Positions 18,842 through 27,339 of a stretch of DNA of 64,000 nucleotides are shown piece by piece. The stretch is from Ruegeria atlantica. Its GTDB lineage: Bacteria > Pseudomonadota > Alphaproteobacteria > Rhodobacterales > Rhodobacteraceae. The translations under genes and the position numbers were made by a program. Position 1 is the stretch's first letter. Every line of letters begins with the position of its first letter. The DNA lies in the NCBI RefSeq assembly GCF_013032005.1, contig NZ_WQBE01000001.1:372001-436000 (forward strand). The letters are read 5' to 3'. A model generated the notes under the pieces. The model saw only the letters and a program-made list of their open reading frames with translations. It did not search any database and was not told where the DNA came from.

Positions 18842-19705
18842 TCAGCCCACAAAGGCCTTTTCGATCACGAATTCCTTGGGTTCGGAATTGGCGCCTTCGC
18901 GCAGGCCGAACTCTTCCAGGATCGCCTTGATGTCCAGGTTGAAGGCCAGCGAACCGCAGACCATGGCACGGTCGGTGTCAGGGTTGATGCCGCCTTCGAT
19001 GCCCAGATCGGAAAACACGGTCCCGTCCTTCAGCAGGTTGGTGATGCGGCCCATCTTGGGGCTCTCTTCGCGGGTCGTGGTGGGGTAATAGCGAATCTTG
19101 TCGGCAAAGCCTTCACCCATCAATTCGGCCAGCATCTCGTCCTGACGGATGCTGTCAATCAGTTGACGGCCGTATTCCAGTTCCGCCACTTCGCGGCAGG
19201 TGTGTGTGATGATGACCTCGTCATAATCCTCATAGGTCTGCGGCTCGCGCAGCAGCGAGGCGAATGGCGCAAAGCCGGTGCCGGTGGCGAAGAACCACAG
19301 GCGTTTGCCGGGCAGCAGGGCGTCATGGACCAGCGTGCCAACGGGCTTGGGCCGCAGGATGATCTGGTCACCCGGTTTGATGTGCTGCAGTTTCGAAGTC
19401 AGCGGGCCGTCCTGCACCTTGATCGAGTAGAACTCCAACTCTTCGTCCCAAGATGGCGAGGCGATGGAATATGCGCGCAACAGCGGCTTGCCGTTGTCGC
19501 CCAACAGGCCGATCATAACGAACTCACCCGAGCGGAACCGCAGCGAGGCAGGGCGCGACACCTTGAACGAGAACAGGCTGTCGGTCCAGTGTTTGACGTC
19601 GGTTACGGTCTGGGCGTCCGGCAGAACGGGGGCCTTCACGGCGGTTGCTTCGGTCACGGGCTTCATCTCTGTCATGGTTTCACTGTCGGTCAGCGTGACC
19701 GGCAT
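18842..19705 (-). CDS. fpr: Ferredoxin--NADP reductase
   Basis: A 287-residue FAD enzyme of the bacterial FPR class. The flavin site is RAYSIASPSW, the NADP site FFATGTGFAPFASLLR, and the chain ends in EKAFVG, as typical for this subfamily. The start at 19705 has only a poorly spaced GGAG; the ATG at 19675 (MTEMKPV) is an alternative. It is last in the sulfite reduction cluster, 76 bp after the DUF934 gene, and probably passes electrons from NADPH through ferredoxin to CysI, since no CysJ flavoprotein gene is seen. Confidence 0.92.
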   Translation of the reverse strand: MPVTLTDSETMTEMKPVTEATAVKAPVLPDAQTVTDVKHWTDSLFSFKVSRPASLRFRSGEFVMIGLLGDNGKPLLRAYSIASPSWDEELEFYSIKVQDGPLTSKLQHIKPGDQIILRPKPVGTLVHDALLPGKRLWFFATGTGFAPFASLLREPQTYEDYDEVIITHTCREVAELEYGRQLIDSIRQDEMLAELMGEGFADKIRYYPTTTREESPKMGRITNLLKDGTVFSDLGIEGGINPDTDRAMVCGSLAFNLDIKAILEEFGLREGANSEPKEFVIEKAFVG

Positions 19706-19781
19706 CTCCGTTTAAACGTTGTTTCAAGGCAGGAAAAGGGGACAGTTTGCCCCCTTTAGTCACAAGCTGGCGATTGCGATC

Positions 19782-20189
19782 TCAGCCGCGCAGGCGGTCC
19801 TGATAGTGGTGATCTTTCCAGTTAGCGCGGGCCAGCCACTGATCTTCGGTCTGACGATTGGCAAGCGCGTGATCGATTTCAACCTCGTCAAAGCCACTGC
19901 GGCGGGCCATCGCGTATTGGTCGGCCAGCACATGACCCTTTGCACGCAGGCGACCGGTGTAACCTTTCAGGCGCAGGACACGCGCAATGGTGAAGCCGCG
20001 ACCATCGGCCGAGGATGGAAAATCCACACGCACCATTTTGGCGTTGCCTAGGCGGTCAAACAACTCATCCGGGTCCGTATCCGAGGCCACGTCAAGTGCG
20101 ACCACATCATTGGCCGCATCTTCCAGTGTGACAAAGCCATCGGTCCAGTCATCGGGGGCGAACCCCGTATCCGTTACGATTACGTTCAT
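19782..20189 (-). CDS. DUF934 protein linked to sulfite reductase
   Basis: A 135-residue protein of the DUF934 family, found almost always beside cysH/cysI in proteobacteria that lack CysJ. The conserved block is FTIARVLRLKGYTGRLRAKGHVLADQYAMARRSGFDEVEI. Its molecular role is unestablished; a function in assembling or feeding electrons to sulfite reductase is inferred from context. It overlaps the end of cysH by 4 bp (ATGA). Confidence 0.85.
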   Translation of the reverse strand: MNVIVTDTGFAPDDWTDGFVTLEDAANDVVALDVASDTDPDELFDRLGNAKMVRVDFPSSADGRGFTIARVLRLKGYTGRLRAKGHVLADQYAMARRSGFDEVEIDHALANRQTEDQWLARANWKDHHYQDRLRG

Positions 20190-20947
20190 GTTTTCTCTCC
20201 TGCGCGCACCATCTTACCATCGACAAAATGGATGCCGCATTCTTCCTTGTTCTGATCGCGCCAACGTCCGGCGCGGGGATCTTCGCCCTCTTTGACCGGC
20301 GAGGTGCAGGGCGCACAACCGATCGAAGGGTATCCTTTGGCCACCAGCGGATGCCGGGGCAGGTTGTTCTCTTCCATATAGGCGCGCACATCTTCGGGCG
20401 CCCAATGGGCCAGCGGGTTGACCTTGATCCGACCGGTTCCGTCCTCGACCTCAAAGAAATCCAGAGCGGCCCGCGAGCCGGACTGGAACCGTTTGCGCCC
20501 GGTAATCCAGCCGTCGAATCCCGCTAGTGCCTTTTGCAGCGGGAAGGTCTTGCGCAGGTTGCAGCACGCATCCATGTCGTTCAGCCGCAAAGCACCGTAT
20601 GGGTCGTCACGCTCAAGGTCTTCGTCCTCGGCCCGAATGATGCGGACATTCGACAGGCCCAAACGCTCGCTCACCTCCTGCTGGTATTCCAGCGTTTCGG
20701 TAAACAGCATTTGCGTATCCACAAACAAAACCGGTGTGGCCTTGTTCACCACAGCCGCCATATGCAGCAGCACAACCGATTCAGCCCCAAAGCTTGAGAC
20801 CAGAGCAAGCTCGTCGATCTCTTCAATCGCGCCGTGCATCACATCATGAGCGCTGTGATGGCGGAACTGGGTGTTCAGTGCTTCGACCTGTTCGGTCAGT
20901 TCAGCACGATCTTTACCCAGTTCCGTCTGGATTAGGTCAAGCGGCAT
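20186..20947 (-). CDS. cysH: Adenylyl-sulfate (APS) reductase, 4Fe-4S type
   Basis: Reduces APS to sulfite with thioredoxin in sulfate assimilation. The [4Fe-4S] cysteines C128, C129, C211 and C214 (DACCNLRK and GCAPCTSP) are all present, which marks the APS-specific form rather than the cluster-free PAPS enzyme. The catalytic Cys is in KEECGIHF (C237). 253 residues. The start overlaps the end of cysI by 11 bp and the stop overlaps the DUF934 start, so the genes are tightly coupled. Confidence 0.93.
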   Translation of the reverse strand: MPLDLIQTELGKDRAELTEQVEALNTQFRHHSAHDVMHGAIEEIDELALVSSFGAESVVLLHMAAVVNKATPVLFVDTQMLFTETLEYQQEVSERLGLSNVRIIRAEDEDLERDDPYGALRLNDMDACCNLRKTFPLQKALAGFDGWITGRKRFQSGSRAALDFFEVEDGTGRIKVNPLAHWAPEDVRAYMEENNLPRHPLVAKGYPSIGCAPCTSPVKEGEDPRAGRWRDQNKEECGIHFVDGKMVRAGEKT

Positions 20948-22601
20948 TGGCCTGCGCCTCGGGGTAGAGGGCAGCCTTGAATGGTGCCATGCCTACCCGG
21001 CGATAGGTTTGCAGGAATTCTTCCTCTGCGCTTTCGCGTTGCTCAAGATACGTGTCAACGATGCGTTCCACGGCAGGCACGATTTCGTCATAGGCAAAGC
21101 CGGGACCCGTGCGATCGCCGATGGCCGCGTTCTCGGTGCCGTCACCACCCAGAGTGATCTGGTAGTTTTCGACGCCTGCACGGTCTAGACCCAGAATACC
21201 GATATGGCCAACGTGGTGGTGACCACAGGCGTTGATGCAGCCCGAGATCTTGATCTTCAGGTGGCCGATATCATGCTCAAGCTTGAGGTCATCAAAGCGA
21301 GTCGCGATTTCCTGGGCAACAGGGATTGAGCGCGCTGTCGCCAGGGCGCAATAGTCCATGCCAGGGCAGGCGATGATGTCGCTGATCAGGCCGATGTTGG
21401 CGGTCGCCAGCTCGTACTCTTTCAGCTTCGCGTGGATCGCGGGCAGGTCCGACTTGTGGACGTGCGGCAGGATCACGTTCTGCTCATGGCTGATGCGCAG
21501 CTCGTCATAGGCAAACTCTTCGGCCAGATCGGCCATCACGCGCATCTGCTCGGCAGTCGCGTCACCCGGTGTCGCGCCGTGTTTTTTGATGGAGATCGTA
21601 ACAATCGCATGATCCGCGTTCTTGTGCGGCGCGATGTTGGTGTCGACCCACGAGCGGAAGACCGGATCGTTGGTATAGGCGCTTTCAAACGACGCAACCG
21701 AACCTTCACGGAAGGCAGGCGGGGCGAAGTGGCTCTTGATTTCCTCCAGCAGGGCCATATCGGCCCCTTTGAACTGCGAGCGAACCTGCAGGAAGCGCTC
21801 GTTAACCTTCGCGCGAATTGCGTCAATGCCGTGTTCATGCACGGTGATCTTGATGCGCGCCTTGTACTTGTTGTCGCGGCGACCGATCTGGTTCCACACA
21901 GAAACGGTGGCTTCGAGATACGCCAACAGGTCGTCAAAGGCGACGAATTCGGACAGTTCCTTGCCAATCATCGGCGTGCGGCCCAGACCACCACCCACGA
22001 TAACGCGAGCACCCAGAACGCCGTCACGCTCGATCAGTTGCAGGCCAATGTCATGCGCCTTGATCACGGCGCGGTCCTCTTCCGAGCCGGTGATGGCAAT
22101 CTTGAACTTACGCGGCATGAACTGGAATTCCGGGTGGTCGGTGGACCACTGGCGCAGAAGTTCGGCATAGGGGCGTGGATCGGCGACCTCACCAGCCGCG
22201 GCGCCGGCAAAATGGTCGGCTGTCACGTTGCGGATGGTGTTGCCCGAGGTCTGGATGGCATGCATGCCAACCTCGGCCAGCGCGTCCAGCATATCCGGAA
22301 CGTCGTTCAGTTTCGGCCAGTTGTACTGAATGTTCTGGCGGGTGGTGAAATGGCCATAGCCCTTGTCCCATTTCTCGGCCAGCAGAGCCAGCTGGCGCAT
22401 TTGCGCACTGGACAGCGTGCCGTAAGGAATCGCCACGCGCAGCATATAGGCGTGCAACTGCAAATACAGGCCGTTCATCAGGCGCAAGGGCTTGAATTCA
22501 TCTTCGGTCAGCGAACCGTCAATGCGGCGCTCGACCTGGGCGCGGAACTGTGCGTTACGCTCTGCCAGAAAATCGTGGTCAAATTCGGAGTAGCGATACA
22601 T
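20937..22601 (-). CDS. cysI: Assimilatory sulfite reductase hemoprotein
   Basis: A 554-residue siroheme [4Fe-4S] reductase that converts sulfite to sulfide. The cofactor cysteines sit in CPGMDYCALA and KISGCINACGHHHVGHIG. The first half shows the ferredoxin-type pattern (GHFTTRQNIQYNWP). The length and the neighbouring cysH, cobA and fpr genes favour sulfite over nitrite as substrate. The ATG at 22601 begins MYRYSEFDHDFL. It lies 66 bp downstream of the DUF2849 gene. Confidence 0.93.
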   Translation of the reverse strand: MYRYSEFDHDFLAERNAQFRAQVERRIDGSLTEDEFKPLRLMNGLYLQLHAYMLRVAIPYGTLSSAQMRQLALLAEKWDKGYGHFTTRQNIQYNWPKLNDVPDMLDALAEVGMHAIQTSGNTIRNVTADHFAGAAAGEVADPRPYAELLRQWSTDHPEFQFMPRKFKIAITGSEEDRAVIKAHDIGLQLIERDGVLGARVIVGGGLGRTPMIGKELSEFVAFDDLLAYLEATVSVWNQIGRRDNKYKARIKITVHEHGIDAIRAKVNERFLQVRSQFKGADMALLEEIKSHFAPPAFREGSVASFESAYTNDPVFRSWVDTNIAPHKNADHAIVTISIKKHGATPGDATAEQMRVMADLAEEFAYDELRISHEQNVILPHVHKSDLPAIHAKLKEYELATANIGLISDIIACPGMDYCALATARSIPVAQEIATRFDDLKLEHDIGHLKIKISGCINACGHHHVGHIGILGLDRAGVENYQITLGGDGTENAAIGDRTGPGFAYDEIVPAVERIVDTYLEQRESAEEEFLQTYRRVGMAPFKAALYPEAQANAA

Positions 22602-22667
22602 GTCTAGCTGTCCTTAGTTGCAGCCCCGATACCAAGGGGCCTTGAAGGGGAGAGATTAGGCCAGAGG

Positions 22668-22982
22668 TCAGGCCCGGGGCTGCGTTGCTGTTTCCTGCTT
22701 GCCGTGGGCATAGTTTGACGGGCCGGTACGGCGGAAATCCTCGCGGAAATGGGTGGGTTCGGGGCCGGTTGCGCCAGCGACGGCATCCGCCAGATAGGCA
22801 CCGACAATCTTGTTGGCCTGGCGTTGGGCATCCAGCAAGCGAACCTGCGCATGTGCTTCGTCTGTGATCAGTTCCGCTTCGCGCAGATCACGCGACCAGC
22901 GGTCGTCCTCGGTCAGGTAAATAACGTCACCTTCCAACAGATCGTTGGCGGTCACTACTTTGGGGGTAAAAGCGCGGGCCAT
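22668..22982 (-). CDS. DUF2849 protein
   Basis: A 104-residue protein of the DUF2849 family, typically found between the siroheme methyltransferase and sulfite reductase genes in alphaproteobacteria. It opens MARAFTPKVVTANDLLEGDVIYL; there is no signal peptide or metal motif. The start overlaps the last base of the cobA stop. Function unknown; constant association with siroheme-dependent sulfite reductase suggests an accessory role. Confidence 0.82.
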   Translation of the reverse strand: MARAFTPKVVTANDLLEGDVIYLTEDDRWSRDLREAELITDEAHAQVRLLDAQRQANKIVGAYLADAVAGATGPEPTHFREDFRRTGPSNYAHGKQETATQPRA

Positions 22983-23758
22983 CAGGCGTGCTCCTTCTTG
23001 AATTCGGTCAGGGCCTGGGCCGCTTGGCGCGGGGCGAGGCCATAAAAGGTCAGGGCGGGGCCGTCCATTTCAGCGGCGGCCAGGTCATTGGGCAGTTGGT
23101 CCAGATTGGTGGCCAGAATGCGTTGATCGGGGCGCGAGGCATTTTCGACCAGCGTCACCGGCGTGTCTCGGTCGGCACCATGCATGATCAGGCGGCCCTG
23201 AATGAAGCGGGCGGATTTCTTACCCATATAGATCGCCGCAACGGAACCAGCACGTGCCAGCGCGGTCCAGTCGTGATCGGCAAATCCTTTCATGTCATGG
23301 CCGGTCAGGATGCGCACGGACGAGTTGCGGCCACGGCGGGTCAGGCTTTGACCAATCCCGGCGACGGCTGCCGACGCAGCAGTGATGCCAGGCACGATTT
23401 GCCAGGTGATGCCTGCGGCCTCAACCGCTTCGATCTCTTCATCCAGGCGCCCGAAAACGGTCGGATCGCCAGACTTCAAACGTACCACGCGCTGACCTTT
23501 CAGTGCATAGTCCACAAGCAGGGCATCAATGTCTTCCTGCTTCCATGACGGACCAAACCCTGCCTTGCCGACATCGACCAGAACAGCGGTCTTTCCAGCC
23601 AGTTCCAGAACCTCGGCGCTGATCAGGCGGTCATGCAGTACGACGTCAGCGCGCGCGAAGACTTTCAGCGCTTTGAGCGTCAGCAATTCCGGATCGCCCG
23701 GACCTGCGCCGACAAAGTCGACGTGCCCTGTGCCATCATATGAATGCGTAAACTGCAT
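22982..23758 (-). CDS. cobA: Uroporphyrinogen-III C-methyltransferase (siroheme branch)
   Basis: Methylates uroporphyrinogen III at C2 and C7 to precorrin-2, the precursor of the siroheme used by CysI. The family motifs are VGAGPGDPELLTLKAL near the N-terminus, VVRLKSGDPTVFGRLDEE, and VPGITAASAAVAGIG. It is 258 residues from the ATG at 23756-23758, the size of a single-domain SUMT; no CysG-type dehydrogenase/ferrochelatase domain is attached. The frame could start at 23863, but that would overlap the divergent Lrp promoter region. First gene of the sulfite operon. Confidence 0.9.
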   Translation of the reverse strand: MQFTHSYDGTGHVDFVGAGPGDPELLTLKALKVFARADVVLHDRLISAEVLELAGKTAVLVDVGKAGFGPSWKQEDIDALLVDYALKGQRVVRLKSGDPTVFGRLDEEIEAVEAAGITWQIVPGITAASAAVAGIGQSLTRRGRNSSVRILTGHDMKGFADHDWTALARAGSVAAIYMGKKSARFIQGRLIMHGADRDTPVTLVENASRPDQRILATNLDQLPNDLAAAEMDGPALTFYGLAPRQAAQALTEFKKEHA

Positions 23759-23899
23759 GTTCTGTTCCGCTTGGTTTGACTTGACCTGCAATATAGGAAA
23801 TATTCCCGGTAATGCGCCATATGGGCGACCAAATAAGGACAAATGTTCTTCTGGCATCGCCAATTGGGACGCTGGTTTCGAAACAAAGGGAAAATTGGA

Positions 23900-24379
23900 A
23901 TGTCGGTGCGGATAGATGACACGGATCGGAAAATTTTGGCCGAGCTACAGCGCGATGCCAGCCAATCGCTGGATGAAATAGCCGCCCGTGTCGGCAGCTC
24001 CAAGACCCCCGTCTGGAATCGAATCCGCAAGCTGAAAGGGGCCGGAGTCATCGGTCAGCAGACCGTTTTGCTGGACGCCGAAGCGCTGGGGTTTGAGGCC
24101 ACATTCTTCGTTCTTATCCGAACCTCTGAACATGAGGCAGAATGGCAGCGCAAGTTCCTCAAGGCCCTGCGTGACCGGCCCGAAGTGCAAGAAGCACACC
24201 GACTGGCCGGTGACATTGATTATATCCTGAAGGTGCGGGTCAAAAACGCGCGGGCCTATGACGTCTTCTATCAGACCCTAATTTCCGAGGTGCGCGTGCA
24301 TAACGTGACCGCCTTGCTGTCGATGGAAGAGATCAAATCCACCACAATGCTGCCGCTGAATGCGCTGATCGAAAGCTAA
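23900..24379 (+). CDS. Lrp/AsnC-family transcriptional regulator
   Basis: A 159-residue regulator: helix-turn-helix RKILAELQRDASQSLDEIAARVGSSKTPVWNRIRKL at about residues 9-44, then a ligand-binding RAM domain (DIDYILKVRVKNARAYDVFYQ). The ATG at 23900 has AAAGGGA in front; a longer start at 23843 is unlikely. It is divergent from cobA with 141 bp between them, so it probably regulates the sulfite reduction operon, perhaps in response to a sulfur amino acid. That link is inferred from position. Confidence 0.88.
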   Translation: MSVRIDDTDRKILAELQRDASQSLDEIAARVGSSKTPVWNRIRKLKGAGVIGQQTVLLDAEALGFEATFFVLIRTSEHEAEWQRKFLKALRDRPEVQEAHRLAGDIDYILKVRVKNARAYDVFYQTLISEVRVHNVTALLSMEEIKSTTMLPLNALIES

Positions 24380-24385
24380 AGCCGC

Positions 24386-25576
24386 TTAGAGCTGAACCAT
24401 CAACCGGGTCAGCCCGTGGAAATGATAGGTATTCGAATAACCCGGTTCGTCGACCAAGCGCAGCTCTGGGCATCGGTCGAACAACGCTTGTAACGCAATT
24501 CGCATCTCTAACCGGGCCAGCGGGGCACCGACGCAGAAATGCAAACCGCCACCGAAACTGGTATTGGTGACAATCGGGCGCGAGGGGTCAAAGCGCCCCG
24601 GATCGCTCCAGATCAAAGGGTCACGGTTTGCGGCACCCAGTAGCAGGGCAACCTCTTCTCCACGTTTGAAGTCGTGGCCGAAAATCTCAACATCTTCATA
24701 GGCATAGCGCGTGAACATATGAAGGGGCGGATCGTAACGCAGGATTTCCTCGACCAACCTGTCCGGATCACAAGTTCGGGGATCAAATCCTAGTTGCAGA
24801 ACCGTTTTCACACCGTTGCCCAATGAATGAACCGTCGCCTCATGCCCCGCATTCAGCAGCAATATGCAGGTGGCGACCAGTTCATCGTGCGAAAGCTTTT
24901 CACCCTCTTCCTCGGCCGCGATCAAGCGGGTGATCAGATCGTCCTGGGGATCGGTCCGGCGCTGTTCGATATAGTCAGTGAGGAAAAGTGTAAAATCACG
25001 GGCGGCGTCTGCGGCTTTGTCCTCGGTCTGGCGTGTCCGGCTGGCCTGATACATTGCCACCATGGCATGCGACCATCGCAACAGATCCGGCGACATTTCT
25101 TCGGGTACACCCAGAAGACGGCAGATGGTGATCACGGGAACCTGCGTGCAAAACGCGTCCAGCAGGTTGAAAGGCGTGCCGGGGAATTGGTCGATCAAGC
25201 TGTGGCTGAGGTCTTGGATGGAAGGTTCCAACGCGACAATCGCACGCGACGTAAAGGCGCGCATGACCAGTACGCGCAGCCGCGTGTGGCGGGGTGGTTC
25301 AGCCTCAAGCAGGGAATGCGCCTCGGTCATCAACCAGGGTGCCAAGTGGTCGGGCCCAGGGCGTTGCAGTTCGGTGGGAACCTCCCGACCAAAGCGGCGA
25401 TCTTTCAGGAAGGCCTGTACAGCCCGGTGCGAAACTGCTGCGACCTTCTGGTAATCCTCCCAATATACAAGGTCCCCATGCGCACGGACGGCGTCATAGA
25501 ACGGATAGGGGTTTTGAAAAAAATCCGGTTCGACCGGGGATTGGAACACCGTCTTCATACTCGGCAGACTTGCCAT
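24386..25576 (-). CDS. Cytochrome P450
   Basis: A soluble heme monooxygenase of about 396 residues. The heme-binding loop reads FGGGLHFCVGAPLARLE with the cysteine ligand; the I-helix oxygen-activation motif is LLNAGHEATVHSLGNG; the ExxR motif is in LVEEILRY. There is no ferredoxin gene beside it. The start is uncertain: TTG at 25594, ATG at 25576 and ATG at 25558 are all in frame, and I chose the middle one. It is convergent with the Lrp gene and divergent from dctB with only about 30 bp between. Substrate unknown. Confidence 0.88.
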   Translation of the reverse strand: MASLPSMKTVFQSPVEPDFFQNPYPFYDAVRAHGDLVYWEDYQKVAAVSHRAVQAFLKDRRFGREVPTELQRPGPDHLAPWLMTEAHSLLEAEPPRHTRLRVLVMRAFTSRAIVALEPSIQDLSHSLIDQFPGTPFNLLDAFCTQVPVITICRLLGVPEEMSPDLLRWSHAMVAMYQASRTRQTEDKAADAARDFTLFLTDYIEQRRTDPQDDLITRLIAAEEEGEKLSHDELVATCILLLNAGHEATVHSLGNGVKTVLQLGFDPRTCDPDRLVEEILRYDPPLHMFTRYAYEDVEIFGHDFKRGEEVALLLGAANRDPLIWSDPGRFDPSRPIVTNTSFGGGLHFCVGAPLARLEMRIALQALFDRCPELRLVDEPGYSNTYHFHGLTRLMVQL

Positions 25577-25605
25577 GTGGTCCGTCGAATGCAAGACCCT
25601 AAGTC

Positions 25606-27339
25606 ATGCAAAGGGTTTGGTTGATCTTGGGTTTTCTGTGTGCCGTCGGGCTGTTGTCCGCCGGGGTGTGGTCTTATGGGTATCGGCAGGCGCTGTCGCA
25701 GCTGAGTGAAAAGGCCGAAGCGGATCTGGAATTGGCTGCAGATCGGCTCAGTACTCAGTTGCAGGTGTATCAGGAGCTCGCCGTTCTAATGTCAGGGCAC
25801 CCTGAATTGCGCAACCTGAACAATCCTGTGGATTTGGCTGTTGCCCGTGCCTTGTTGCTGGAGGTTGCTGACAAAACTGCGGCTGTCGATGTTTTGTATG
25901 CTGATGCTTCGGGGCGCGTATTGGCGGCAGCGCATGACGTTGTAGGCGGCAATGTTTCGGGTCAACCTGCGTTCGAACGTGCGATGCAAGGCGCATTAGG
26001 TAGTTCCCACGGCGTCCTGCCCAAGATGGGAAGCCGGATTTTCACCTACGCTGCGCCGGACTTTGCACCCAATGGTAAAGTCTTAGGCGCTTTGATCGTC
26101 ATCGCCGATGTCGAGGGTATCGAGCAGACCTGGCGCGGTAGCACCGAAGCCGTATATTTTGTTGATCGCACCGGCTTGGTATTCATTTCCAACCGATCCG
26201 AACTGTTATTTTGGCAACGCACCGAGGGGCAATTGGGATTGATCCCTCCGAGCGGCGAAAAGGTGGTGTTTTCCGAAACCCGCCTTGGTTCGTTCGAGTT
26301 ATGGCAGCTGGGGTGGGGGCCATACCTGCCGCAGCGCGCCTTACATCTCAGTCGGGATTTGCCGGTGATCGGTATGACGGGCGAAGTGGTCATGAATGTG
26401 GCGCCCGCACGGCGACTGGCCGGATTGCAGGCGGCTACCGTTGCGGCGATCTGCCTGGCCTTTGGCGCCCTGCTGTTCCTGGCGACCGAGCGCAGGCGTA
26501 CCCTGGCCGAGGCCAATTCGGAACTTGAGATTCGCGTCGCCGAGCGCACCCATGCTCTGACGGCGGTCAACACTGCTTTGCGCCGCGAGGTTCACGAGCG
26601 GCAAGAGGCTGAGGCCGCGTTGAAACACGCGCAGGAGGAACTTATTCAGGCCGGCAAACTGAGCGCCCTGGGTCAGATGTCGGCGGGCATCAGTCATGAA
26701 TTGAATCAGCCTCTGATGGCAATCCGGCAATTTGCTGACAATGGGGCTGCGTTCCTGTCGCGAGGCCGCGCAGAAAAGGCTGGCGAAAACCTGACACGCA
26801 TTTCTGATATGGCCGCCCGGATGGCGCGGATCATCAAAAACCTACGCGCTTTTGCCCGCAATGAAAGTGAGCCAATGGGCAAGGTCGATCTGGTGCAGGT
26901 GATTGACACGGCTGTGGAGCTGACCGAAGCGCGCCTGCGTGCCGAGAGCGTCACGATGGAATGGCATCCGCCGGAAACGCCGGTATATGCGTGGGGCGGG
27001 GAAGTGCGGCTGGTTCAGGTCTTTGTAAACCTGATCAACAACGCCGCAGACGCGATGAGCCAGCAGGATGATCGGCTTATTCGAATTGCAATCAACAACG
27101 GAAAGAAGCTGACTGTTACAGTGCGAGATATCGGGCCGGGCATTGAAAACACGGAAAAACTGTTCGAGCCGTTCTACACGACAAAGGCTGTTGGTTCGTC
27201 TGAAGGGATGGGTCTTGGCCTTTCGATCTCGTATGGTCTGGTACAGAGTTTTGGCGGTAACATTCGGGGGTCCAACGCCGGAACAGGTGCGATGTTTACG
27301 GTCGAGCTTGAATATTACCGGGAAGATAAAGTGGCATGA
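25606..27339 (+). CDS. dctB: Sensor histidine kinase, DctB-like
   Basis: A 577-residue membrane sensor kinase. The N-terminal segment at about residues 4-22 and a helix near 280-303 (AATVAAICLAFGALLFLA) bracket a periplasmic PAS-like sensor region, as in DctB. A coiled coil follows, then the H-box GISHELNQPL with His364, the N-box NLINNAADAM, DIGPGI and GMGLGLSIS. It is coupled (ATGA) to the response regulator and lies upstream of dctPQM, so it probably senses a C4-dicarboxylate or another TRAP substrate. Confidence 0.88.
   Translation: MQRVWLILGFLCAVGLLSAGVWSYGYRQALSQLSEKAEADLELAADRLSTQLQVYQELAVLMSGHPELRNLNNPVDLAVARALLLEVADKTAAVDVLYADASGRVLAAAHDVVGGNVSGQPAFERAMQGALGSSHGVLPKMGSRIFTYAAPDFAPNGKVLGALIVIADVEGIEQTWRGSTEAVYFVDRTGLVFISNRSELLFWQRTEGQLGLIPPSGEKVVFSETRLGSFELWQLGWGPYLPQRALHLSRDLPVIGMTGEVVMNVAPARRLAGLQAATVAAICLAFGALLFLATERRRTLAEANSELEIRVAERTHALTAVNTALRREVHERQEAEAALKHAQEELIQAGKLSALGQMSAGISHELNQPLMAIRQFADNGAAFLSRGRAEKAGENLTRISDMAARMARIIKNLRAFARNESEPMGKVDLVQVIDTAVELTEARLRAESVTMEWHPPETPVYAWGGEVRLVQVFVNLINNAADAMSQQDDRLIRIAINNGKKLTVTVRDIGPGIENTEKLFEPFYTTKAVGSSEGMGLGLSISYGLVQSFGGNIRGSNAGTGAMFTVELEYYREDKVA

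Noticed and set aside
21432..22607. 391-codon open frame on the plus strand
   Set aside because: It is exactly antisense to cysI, whose motifs are complete; it is low-complexity and Arg/His-rich, as expected for a shadow frame in GC-rich DNA.
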